39,760 nt of DNA. Origin: Bacteroidaceae bacterium. GTDB lineage: Bacteria > Bacteroidota > Bacteroidia > Bacteroidales > Bacteroidaceae. The stretch's first letter is position 1. Every line of letters starts with the position of its first letter. The translations under genes and the position numbers were made by a program. The notes beneath the pieces were generated by a model. The model saw only the letters and a list, made by a program, of their open reading frames with translations. It ran no database searches and was not told the origin of the DNA. Location: assembly GCA_024398535.1 (NCBI GenBank), contig JAKSIY010000009.1:1-39760 (forward strand), given 5' to 3'. Below, in pieces: positions 23,030 through 29,713 of the stretch.

Positions 23030-23572
23030 TTATACTTTTTTGTTTGTCAGAATTCTGTTTCTGACGCTTCTGAGTGCTGGCGAGTAGTAGCTCATGTCCA
23101 TTGATTCAAGAGTGCGTTTGAGTTCATCCATCAACTCGGGATAGAACTGACACATCCTATAGGCAAGTTTCAGACTGAGCGACTGTATGCCCGGGTATTC
23201 GTCAGGCTTCTGCATGTGGTCAAGACAGAAATCAAGAAAATCGGTACGCAGGTCATCCTCTTCCATTTTCAGTCTTACGATGATATTCATGGACAGTCGC
23301 CTTACTGATGGATTCTCATGGCTCAGCGCCTTGTCAATGAGTTCGTGAAGCATTGGCTGAAGCGACGAAAGTTCCTTGTCTGTGGCTTTTGTCAATCCCC
23401 AGAGTGCATTACGAGTCACCTGGTAGTCATCGTCATGGAGATAGGCTTTCAGAAACGGGATCCACTCTCCCGTTTCTCTAACCATATTGTATATTGCCAA
23501 GGCTTCGCCCTCACTGTAGCTGCCTTTCAGTTGTTCGCGCATGTCAGACATATCAAGAACTATGGTTCTCAT
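23030..23572 (-). CDS. HEAT-repeat-like protein paired with a RelB-type antitoxin
   Basis: A 180-residue all-helical protein without signal or membrane segments. Pairs of helices repeat about every 38 residues: WIPFLKAYLHDDDYQVTRNA, MLHELIDKALSHENPSVRRL, and FLDFCLDHMQ followed by IQSLSLKLAYR, typical of HEAT/ARM repeats. The start is the ATG at 23572, separated by one base from the stop of the antitoxin-like gene, so the pair is translationally linked. It occupies the position normally held by a RelE/YafQ toxin but has no resemblance to one. HEAT folds also occur in AlkD-type DNA glycosylases and in protein-binding scaffolds; no catalytic residue is evident. Confidence 0.7.
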   Translation of the reverse strand: MRTIVLDMSDMREQLKGSYSEGEALAIYNMVRETGEWIPFLKAYLHDDDYQVTRNALWGLTKATDKELSSLQPMLHELIDKALSHENPSVRRLSMNIIVRLKMEEDDLRTDFLDFCLDHMQKPDEYPGIQSLSLKLAYRMCQFYPELMDELKRTLESMDMSYYSPALRSVRNRILTNKKV

Positions 23573-23573
23573 A

Positions 23574-23864
23574 CTACTTCTGTGCGTGAGAGTAAGGGGT
23601 TCTCATGTGCTCGCTGAGCATCGCATCAATATCGGACACCCCCATTTGGTTATCAGCGAAATACTTGTCAATAGTCATCTGGGCTACTTCTGCAGCGGCA
23701 ACTTTGTCAGACACTACTTCAAACGGAATTTTGCCACGCTGCACGACAGCTCTGGCAAATACATTCATTGCGGCATTGGCACTGAGACCAAACTGCGAGC
23801 AGAGAGAGTCAAAAGACTTCTTGAGATCCGAGTCCATACGGACAGTCATTGCAACTTGTGACAT
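23574..23864 (-). CDS. RelB/DinJ-family antitoxin-like protein
   Basis: A 96-residue protein with the RelB/DinJ ribbon-helix-helix start: VAMTVRMDSDLKKSFDSLCSQFGLSANAAMNVFARAVV (residues 4-41), followed by IPFEV, the usual link after the DNA-binding region. The C-terminal half (about 55-96) should be the toxin-binding part. Such antitoxins dimerise, bind their own promoter and neutralise a toxin encoded just downstream. Here the downstream gene encodes a HEAT-repeat protein instead, one base after the stop. A strong TATATTTG box precedes it. Family is confident; whether it is part of a toxin-antitoxin system is open. Confidence 0.85.
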   Translation of the reverse strand: MSQVAMTVRMDSDLKKSFDSLCSQFGLSANAAMNVFARAVVQRGKIPFEVVSDKVAAAEVAQMTIDKYFADNQMGVSDIDAMLSEHMRTPYSHAQK

Positions 23865-23886
23865 AGTTTAATGATTTAATTGGGCA

Positions 23887-23894
23887 CAAATATA
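23887..23894 (-). promoter_or_regulatory. Bacteroidetes -7 box (TATATTTG) for the RelB-HEAT pair
   Basis: Exact TAnnTTTG match on the minus strand, 22 bases before the antitoxin ATG. The AT-rich GATATCATATTGATA just upstream is a possible autoregulatory site. Confidence 0.6.
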
Positions 23895-23990
23895 CATAAT
23901 TTATCAATATGATATCAAATGATTGCATTGTGGTGGCAGAGAATATGCCTTTTTAAAAGGTTAATGGCAACTATCTCTGACGATATTTCT

Positions 23991-23998
23991 TATTTTTG
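23991..23998 (+). promoter_or_regulatory. Bacteroidetes -7 box (TATTTTTG) for the CDF operon
   Basis: Exact TAnnTTTG match on the plus strand, 27 bases before the CDF transporter ATG. Confidence 0.6.
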
Positions 23999-24025
23999 CA
24001 TGGTCAAACGCAAAATTCATGAAAG

Positions 24026-25120
24026 ATGAACAGGGTTGCTCAGATTAAGAAAGTCAGTTACGTTGGCATTGGTGCCAACTTGCTGCTGGTTGGATTCAAG
24101 GCCTTTGTGGGTCTTGTATCGGGTTCCATTGCAATCATTCTTGATGCGGTAAACAATCTGACCGATGCGCTGACATCGGGCATAACAATACTTGGAGTGG
24201 TTCTTGCCGGAAAGAAGCCAGACTCACGTCATCCGTTCGGATACGGGCGCATTGAGTACCTGACAGCGGTGATCATATCGGCTCTGGTACTGTTTGCCGG
24301 TATAACATCGGCCGTAGAATCGGCCAAGCGTATTGCCAGCCCGGAACCTGCTGATTACACGTGGGTTACCATTGTGGTGATTGTGGGTGCCATCATTGCA
24401 AAGCTGTTCCTGGGCAACTATCAGAAAAACCAGGGAAAGGCGCTTGATTCTGATTCGCTTGTTGCAACGGGAACCGAGTCAAGGAGCGATGCTGCCCTAT
24501 CGGCCTCAACACTTGTGGCTATCGCTGTATCGGCTATCTGGGGCATCAGCATCGAGGGATATGTGGGTGTCGTAATATCAGCCATTATAATCAAGGCCGG
24601 CGTTGAACTTATGCTTGGTTCGCTAAGCATCATTCTTGGAAAGAGAGCCCAGGGTGATCTGGCCAAGGATATCAAGTCAGAGATATCGGCCATTGACGGT
24701 GTGCTGGGTGTGTATGATCTGATTCTGCATGACTACGGTCCAAATGCCGCCATCGGTACTGTTCACGTTGAGGTCGATGATAACACGCAGGCTACCCAGA
24801 TTCACAGAATCACTAAAAGGATTCAGAAGGCAGTTTATGATAAATTCCAGATTCTGCTTACGGTGGGCATCTATGCCAGAAACAATTCCAACCCTGAGGT
24901 GCTTGAAATGATGAAATTTGTGCGTGGCGTAGCGCTGAATCAGAATGGCGTTACCCAGGTTCACGGCTTTTTCTGGGAGAATGGCTACATGAGTTTTGAC
25001 ATCGTAGTGAATTTCGATGCCGATGTTCCCGCCGCCAGAAATGCCATTACTCAGGCCATTCTGGAGCGTATTCCTGGCACCCGTATTGACATCAGCATTG
25101 ACAAGAATTACACTGAATGA
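24026..25120 (+). CDS. Cation diffusion facilitator family metal exporter
   Basis: A 364-residue inner-membrane protein that should export divalent metal ions such as zinc, iron or manganese by proton antiport. Six hydrophobic helices occupy about 10-210. The metal-site helices appear as DAVNNLTDALTSG (about 40-52) and ESRSDAALSAS (about 150-160), and HPFGYGRIEYLTA is the conserved loop after helix two. The cytoplasmic dimerisation domain follows (YDLILHDYGPNAAIGTVHVEVD), and an additional C-terminal domain extends to residue 364, longer than the shortest family members. The stop overlaps the SprT-like gene start by ATGA. Confidence 0.9.
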   Translation: MNRVAQIKKVSYVGIGANLLLVGFKAFVGLVSGSIAIILDAVNNLTDALTSGITILGVVLAGKKPDSRHPFGYGRIEYLTAVIISALVLFAGITSAVESAKRIASPEPADYTWVTIVVIVGAIIAKLFLGNYQKNQGKALDSDSLVATGTESRSDAALSASTLVAIAVSAIWGISIEGYVGVVISAIIIKAGVELMLGSLSIILGKRAQGDLAKDIKSEISAIDGVLGVYDLILHDYGPNAAIGTVHVEVDDNTQATQIHRITKRIQKAVYDKFQILLTVGIYARNNSNPEVLEMMKFVRGVALNQNGVTQVHGFFWENGYMSFDIVVNFDADVPAARNAITQAILERIPGTRIDISIDKNYTE

Positions 25121-25776
25121 AACCTACAACTGATTTTATTGCAGGGAAATTTCAGGATTTCAATGCCCAGATGTTTGGCGGTAAGCTGACGATGCCAACC
25201 ATACAACTGAGTAAGGCCAGAACATTCGTGGGGCAATGTGCCGCAAGGAAGCATCGGACGCTTCTTCACGGTACACGGTTGACAGACTTCAGACTGAAGT
25301 TCAGCATCTGTTTTGACCTGCCCGAAGCGGAATGGGAAGATACGATCATCCATGAGATGATACATTATTACATTGGTGTTAATGGAATTAAAGACACATC
25401 GGCTCATGGGCAAGTTTTCAGGCAGATGATGGAGAGTATAAACCAGCGATTCGGGCGGAAACTCACCATTTCACACCGGTCAACACCAGAACTGAAGGAG
25501 CAACTATATAATGGCAAGAAGGTATGGCATGTCATTGCCTTGGTCTATTTTGCCGATGGACGTAAGGGATTGAAGGTTCTGCCCCGCATCAATGGGCGCA
25601 TCGAGACATACCGTTCTACTATGCTTCGTGACAAGAGAATATCGCAGATTGACCTTTTCCTGAGCAACGACCCATATTTCAACCGCTTCCCCAACTCATC
25701 GGCATTCAATGTTGTTCTGGCAAAAGAAGAAGAGTTCATGCCTCACATTGAGCAGGCTGAACCGCTTAGTTTGTGA
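25117..25776 (+). CDS. SprT-like zinc metalloprotease
   Basis: A 219-residue protein with the SprT/Spartan zinc site HEMIH (His79, Glu80, His83) in WEDTIIHEMIHYYIG, preceded by LSKARTFVGQCAAR and ICFDLPEAEW. The third zinc ligand is probably the His in SAHGQVF. Spartan-type proteases cut proteins crosslinked to DNA; the bacterial SprT group is poorly characterised. The C-terminal part (about 115-219) has a DNA- or nucleotide-binding-like basic character without a recognisable zinc ribbon. It overlaps the CDF gene by ATGA, so the two are cotranscribed. The frame 25709-25813 upstream of the next gene is only its shadow. Confidence 0.85.
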   Translation: MKPTTDFIAGKFQDFNAQMFGGKLTMPTIQLSKARTFVGQCAARKHRTLLHGTRLTDFRLKFSICFDLPEAEWEDTIIHEMIHYYIGVNGIKDTSAHGQVFRQMMESINQRFGRKLTISHRSTPELKEQLYNGKKVWHVIALVYFADGRKGLKVLPRINGRIETYRSTMLRDKRISQIDLFLSNDPYFNRFPNSSAFNVVLAKEEEFMPHIEQAEPLSL

Positions 25777-25813
25777 ACAATTACACATCATTTTGAATAT
25801 AAGAACTTTAAAG

Positions 25814-26158
25814 ATGCAAAATATGAAACAGACATTTGACTATCTTGAAAACGTGCCCAACATAGCTGCAACCGTATGCGACAGGGAGGGCATCGTACTC
25901 TATCAGAACAAGCGTGCCATAGACCGTGATGGCGATGTGGTTGGTAAGAATCTATACAACTGCCACGGCCCTAAAGCTGGAGCTATGATCCGTCACATGA
26001 TTGAATCGGGCGAAAGCAACACCTATCAGATTATCCGGCACGGCAAGCATAAGCTTCTGCATCAGACCCCATGGTACGATGCTCAGGGAAATGTTGCAGG
26101 ATTGATAGAACTGGCTATTGACCTGCCCGATGAGATGCCTGTATTTGACAGAGGATAA
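25814..26158 (+). CDS. Small stand-alone PAS-domain protein
   Basis: A 114-residue single PAS-fold protein: FDYLENVPNIAATVCDREGIVLYQNKRAI (about 7-36), VVGKNLYNCHG, and GLIELAIDLP at the end. It has no kinase, helix-turn-helix or membrane segment, so it may bind a small ligand or haem or act as an adaptor. The ATG at 25814 (MQNMKQ) lies 38 bases after the SprT stop and near AAAG; the ATG at 25823 is a possible alternative. The longer version starting at 25709 overlaps the SprT gene and adds unrelated sequence. It ends nine bases before the AlkZ-like gene. Confidence 0.75.
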   Translation: MQNMKQTFDYLENVPNIAATVCDREGIVLYQNKRAIDRDGDVVGKNLYNCHGPKAGAMIRHMIESGESNTYQIIRHGKHKLLHQTPWYDAQGNVAGLIELAIDLPDEMPVFDRG

Positions 26159-26167
26159 TACAACAAT

Positions 26168-27205
26168 ATGAATCCAATAAGCATCCGTCTATTGAACCAA
26201 CAGTTGATTGCACCACAATACTCCAAGCCAGAGGATGTGGTGTTACACTTCGGTGCCATGCAGGCACAGGAGTACCGCATGATGCGCTGGGCGGTAGAGA
26301 TGCGCACAAAACGACCATCGGAAAAGGCTTTCACCAAAGCTTTCAATGAAGGAAAAATAGTGCGTCTGCATCTGTTGCGTGGCACATGGCAGTTGGTCAG
26401 TGCTGAAGACTATTGGTGGATGCTTGATCTCTGCGCCCCCAAGGCAAAACAGGTCATCAACGGATGGATGAGCAGTAACAAGATTACGATTCCTGATTCT
26501 GAACTGCATGAGATACGCAAGATTTTGGTTGAAACAGCTGACCAGAAAGGAAGCGTAACCAAAGAGGATTTTGAAAAAGCATTAAGTGCAAAAGGAATAA
26601 AGATGGACGATCACCGCCTCTCCTACCACATTCGTTTTTCAGAACTTGAAGGAGTTCTATGCAGCGGTGAGCTTTTGCCCATGAAGGCAACGTATGCACT
26701 TTCAGAAAAGAAGATACCACGCACAGAACCCATTGAAAGGGATTGTGCTCTGGCAAGACTTGCCACAAAATATTTCCAGAGCCATTCACCTGCCACATTA
26801 GAAGATTTTGTCTGGTGGTCAGGCTTGAATGTGGCCGACTGCAAGAATGCCTTTGAACTTATTGATAACCATCTTTACTGTGACTCATACAAGGGAAAGA
26901 CATTCTTCCTTCATGAGAATAGCCGGACAAGAGGCTTCCATAAAGGCGAATACCTTCTGATTCCTCCCTACGACGAGTATCTTATTGGCTACAAGAGCCG
27001 TGACATAGTTCTTGACCCCGATTTCAAACACTACGCCCATAACAACTCAGGCATCTTCCAGCCAGTCATTGCCTACGATGGTCGCATCTGCGGCAACTGG
27101 AGTCCGTTTGAGAAAGAACTGAACATCAGTTTCTTCATGCAGGAGCACGGGAATGAAGATACCGCTGTAGCGATAAACAAATACCTAAATTTCAAAAACA
27201 AATAG
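26168..27205 (+). CDS. AlkZ-like winged-helix DNA glycosylase
   Basis: A 345-residue protein of the HTH_42/AlkZ family (winged-helix DNA-binding domain-containing proteins). AlkZ enzymes unhook interstrand crosslinks or remove bulky alkylated bases, using a QxQ motif in place of the usual catalytic acid. That motif is seen as Gln32-Ala-Gln34 in GAMQAQEYRMMRWAV. Tandem winged helices follow, with VRLHLLRGTWQLVSAEDYWWML at about 61-82 and the C-terminal FLLIPPYDEYLIGYKSR at about 258-275, the usual family end. It belongs to the CDF/SprT/PAS run of plus-strand genes; together with SprT it suggests DNA-damage handling. Activity is inferred from the family. Confidence 0.82.
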   Translation: MNPISIRLLNQQLIAPQYSKPEDVVLHFGAMQAQEYRMMRWAVEMRTKRPSEKAFTKAFNEGKIVRLHLLRGTWQLVSAEDYWWMLDLCAPKAKQVINGWMSSNKITIPDSELHEIRKILVETADQKGSVTKEDFEKALSAKGIKMDDHRLSYHIRFSELEGVLCSGELLPMKATYALSEKKIPRTEPIERDCALARLATKYFQSHSPATLEDFVWWSGLNVADCKNAFELIDNHLYCDSYKGKTFFLHENSRTRGFHKGEYLLIPPYDEYLIGYKSRDIVLDPDFKHYAHNNSGIFQPVIAYDGRICGNWSPFEKELNISFFMQEHGNEDTAVAINKYLNFKNK

Positions 27206-27208
27206 AAT

Positions 27209-27364
27209 ATGGATTGTCCACATCGACCATCAACAGTAGGTGACACAAACTACTTTGAGTGTACTTGTCCAAAAGAATGTCCACGCCACGGCTCTTGCTG
27301 TGCCTGTGTGGCTCATCATCGTAAAGTGGGTAAATTACCACATTGTCTGAGAGATAAAGAGTAA
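27209..27364 (+). CDS. 51-residue Cys-rich protein (DUF6485-like)
   Basis: A small gene of 51 codons: MDCPHRPST at the start, then ECTCPKECPRHGSCCACVAHHR and a short basic tail. Eight cysteines, spaced as C-x-C-x3-C-x4-C-C-x-C with flanking His, make a zinc- or iron-binding site likely. The layout (Cys near the N-terminus, HG-x-CC-x-C, then HH-R and a final LPHC) matches my recollection of DUF6485. It starts three bases after the AlkZ-like stop and ends five bases before the SMR gene, so it is in the same transcript. Function unknown. Confidence 0.72.
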   Translation: MDCPHRPSTVGDTNYFECTCPKECPRHGSCCACVAHHRKVGKLPHCLRDKE

Positions 27365-27369
27365 ATAAT

Positions 27370-27693
27370 ATGCACTGGTTACTACTCATCATAGCCGCTG
27401 TCTTTGAAATAGGATGGCCATTGGGATTCAAACTCTCCAGCGCTCACCCGGAGCGTTTTTGGACTTGGATTTCTTTTGCCATTATCTGCATGGCACTGAG
27501 CGGCGTATTCCTGTACTTGGCACAGAGAACAATCCCTGTAAGTACGGCATATATAATCTGGACTGGATTAGGGGCCATCGGAACATTGCTTATTGGCATA
27601 TTGTTCTTTGGTGATTCTGCATCCATGCTGAGAATGTTCTTTGCTTTGCTGACACTTGTCGGCATAGTAGGACTTGAATGTACGAGCAAATGA
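27370..27693 (+). CDS. sugE: SMR-family exporter, SugE/Gdx-like
   Basis: A 107-residue protein with four transmembrane helices, the size of small multidrug resistance transporters, which work as antiparallel dimers. The essential Glu13 lies in AVFEIGW. GWPLGFKLS and STAYIIWTGLGAIGTLL match the SugE/Gdx branch, which exports guanidinium in exchange for protons, more than the EmrE branch. It starts five bases after the Cys-rich gene. No guanidine riboswitch was recognised upstream, as expected for an internal operon gene. The 145 bases after it contain the palindrome TAAGCTAGCTTA (27703-27714). Confidence 0.85.
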   Translation: MHWLLLIIAAVFEIGWPLGFKLSSAHPERFWTWISFAIICMALSGVFLYLAQRTIPVSTAYIIWTGLGAIGTLLIGILFFGDSASMLRMFFALLTLVGIVGLECTSK

Positions 27694-27807
27694 GAGCAGA
27701 GCTAAGCTAGCTTAAGCTATGCCGAGTGCAGCCGTACAAAGACTATAGTCAATTAACGTCAAAGTAAACATGATAAAGAACCTCATATTTAACTAGAGTT
27801 TTATTCG

Positions 27808-27815
27808 TACTTTTG
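27808..27815 (+). promoter_or_regulatory. Bacteroidetes -7 box (TACTTTTG) for carbonic anhydrase
   Basis: Exact TAnnTTTG match, 24 bases before the carbonic anhydrase ATG; it separates this gene from the SMR operon. Confidence 0.6.
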
Positions 27816-27839
27816 TATGCGAGTGGATAGCTAAACAAT

Positions 27840-28382
27840 ATGATAGAACAAATGCTAGAATACAATAAGCAATTCGTAAAGACGAAGGCTTATGAGAAAT
27901 ACAAGACAAGCAAGTATCCTGACAAGAAAATTGCCATCGTGACCTGTATGGACACTCGTCTTGTGGAACTACTCCCTGCTGCTCTTGGCATTAAGAACGG
28001 TGATGTTAAGATTATCAAGAATGCCGGTGGCACGATAACCAATCCGTTTGACTCAACAGTACGTTCGCTCCTTGTTGCCATCTATGAACTTGGAGTAAAT
28101 GAAATTATGATTATTGGTCATACAACCTGTGGAGTGCAAGGTATGGACAGTCAGGAGATGTTGCACCTGATGCGCGAACGTGGCATCGACGATGAACACA
28201 TCTCGCTGATGAAGCATTGTGGCATCGACCTTGACTCATGGCTTCACGGTTTTAATGATACAGAAGCTGCTGTGCTTGAAACTGTTGACCTTGTCAAGAA
28301 TCATCCTCTTGTGCCAAAGGATATAGTTGTTCGTGGCTACATTATTGATAGCGAAACTGGAGAACTAAAAACAATTCTGTAG
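27840..28382 (+). CDS. Beta-class carbonic anhydrase
   Basis: A 180-residue cytoplasmic enzyme interconverting CO2 and bicarbonate. The zinc ligands and catalytic pair are clear: Cys36 and Asp38-Arg40 in TCMDTR, and His94 with Cys97 in GHTTCGV. NAGG at 61-64 is the usual following motif. The short length and the insert before the C-terminus (HCGIDLDSWLHGF) place it with the clade of small beta-anhydrases common in anaerobes and Firmicutes/Bacteroidetes. It has its own promoter and is followed by a symporter remnant, so it may be a single-gene transcript. Confidence 0.9.
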   Translation: MIEQMLEYNKQFVKTKAYEKYKTSKYPDKKIAIVTCMDTRLVELLPAALGIKNGDVKIIKNAGGTITNPFDSTVRSLLVAIYELGVNEIMIIGHTTCGVQGMDSQEMLHLMRERGIDDEHISLMKHCGIDLDSWLHGFNDTEAAVLETVDLVKNHPLVPKDIVVRGYIIDSETGELKTIL

Positions 28383-28407
28383 GTAATTTATTAGGATTAC
28401 CACATGA

Positions 28408-28587
28408 CAAACGGAAGCCATCTCGATAGAAGTTGGAATGCAAAACTCAGGCCTTGCCACATCACTTGCTGCCACACACTTTGCCATGTTCCCACTTGCA
28501 GCCGTGCCAGGAGCTATATTCTCCACATGGCATAATTTCTCAGGCAGTATAGCAGCTTCTGTCTTCAGAAGAATAAACAAAGCTTAG
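28408..28587 (+). pseudogene. C-terminal remnant of a bile acid:sodium symporter (BASS) gene
   Basis: An open frame without a start encodes [20 protein letters not shown], then [19 protein letters not shown] and a basic tail before the stop TAG at 28585. The E-V-G-M-Q-N-S-G-L motif and the PGAIFS-x-WHN segment are the conserved last two helices of BASS-family (SLC10-like) transporters. A TGA at 28405 lies just upstream in frame and nothing recognisable precedes it, so about 80% of the gene is lost. It sits between carbonic anhydrase and the acyltransferase. Confidence 0.8.
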
Positions 28588-28615
28588 AACAATGAGTAAA
28601 ATGTAATATAATTGT

Positions 28616-29689
28616 ATGGAAAATGCTAAAGAGAAACGTGTGTATTTCCTTGATTGGATGCGCATGATCGCCCCTCTCATGGTAATGATTGTACATGGGT
28701 GCGAGTGTTATTATTCTGATGACTTCAACTTTCACTTTGATAGTGATGGTGGGCGACTGTCCACAGCTTTCATCGGAGGCTTGGTAAGATCGTGCGTGCC
28801 AATCTTCGTGATGGCATCGGCCTATCTGCTCGTTCCGATCAAGACGGACACGTTCACTTTCTTCAAGAAACGTGCGGCCAGAATCCTTTGTCCGTTCATC
28901 TTCTTCCTGATGCTCTATGCGTCACTGCCGGCTGCATGGGGATTGTTCGAATGGAGCGACGTGCCAGGGCAGATGGCTCATGTACTGCTGAATTTCCATC
29001 CATCGGGCAGTCACCTGTGGTTCATCTACATGCTTATCGGCCTGTACCTGCTCATGCCGATGATATCTCCATGGCTGGAAAGATGCAGCAGACGCGAGGA
29101 GGAGTTCTATCTGGGAGTATGGCTTTTCACGACCACCTTTTATCACTGGCATGAGCAGTTCGGACGTGTGTTCGGCGAATGTGAGTGGAATCAATATGCC
29201 ATCTTCTACCACTTCTCTGGTTTCATCGGCTATGTGATCATGGCTCATTACATTCGTAAGTATCTCGATTGGAGCAAAGCTTTGACCTATAAGGTGTGCA
29301 TTCCCGGATTCCTGATCACATACGCGTTGATGGTATGGTCATTCCTCAGCCGATCGCATTGGGCAGCCAATCCGCAAGGGTTGGAGATGGATTGGCAGAT
29401 GACTTCCACACTCGTCGCGCTCAACAGTTTCTTCGTGTTCATGCTCTTCAAGACAATCAACTATCATGAGGGCAAGGTGTATAAGGTAGTAAGCAGCTTC
29501 TCGGCAATGAGCTATGGTATGTACCTGATGCACATGCTCATACTGCCTCATTTCTGGAAACTTTTCTACCCAACAGCATTGCCGGTCGGCGTGGCTCAGG
29601 TATTGACGGCCGTATGCGCCTATTTCACCAGCTATGTGGTCACCCGCATAATGTCCATCCCGAAATGGGGTAAGTATCTGGTCGGATAA
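28616..29689 (+). CDS. Membrane acyltransferase (acyltransferase 3 family)
   Basis: A 357-residue polytopic membrane protein with about ten hydrophobic helices. The N-terminus has FLDWMRMIAPLMVMIVHGCE, the family's R/M...H motif on the first helix, followed by FVMASAYLL and FFKKRAARILCPF, all usual for OafA/OatA-like O-acyltransferases that move acetyl or similar groups to cell-surface sugars. HLWFIYMLIGLYLLMP in the middle is also conserved. It starts 29 bases after the BASS remnant and ends 24 bases before the GH2 gene on the same strand. The substrate cannot be read from the sequence. Confidence 0.85.
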   Translation: MENAKEKRVYFLDWMRMIAPLMVMIVHGCECYYSDDFNFHFDSDGGRLSTAFIGGLVRSCVPIFVMASAYLLVPIKTDTFTFFKKRAARILCPFIFFLMLYASLPAAWGLFEWSDVPGQMAHVLLNFHPSGSHLWFIYMLIGLYLLMPMISPWLERCSRREEEFYLGVWLFTTTFYHWHEQFGRVFGECEWNQYAIFYHFSGFIGYVIMAHYIRKYLDWSKALTYKVCIPGFLITYALMVWSFLSRSHWAANPQGLEMDWQMTSTLVALNSFFVFMLFKTINYHEGKVYKVVSSFSAMSYGMYLMHMLILPHFWKLFYPTALPVGVAQVLTAVCAYFTSYVVTRIMSIPKWGKYLVG

Positions 29690-29713
29690 AGAAGAAACGT
29701 TATAATAATTGAT

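Noticed and set aside
27694..27839. Terminator or riboswitch at the TAAGCTAGCTTA palindrome near the SMR gene
   Set aside because: The stem is short, has no T run, and lies downstream of the SMR gene, where a guanidine riboswitch would not be expected.
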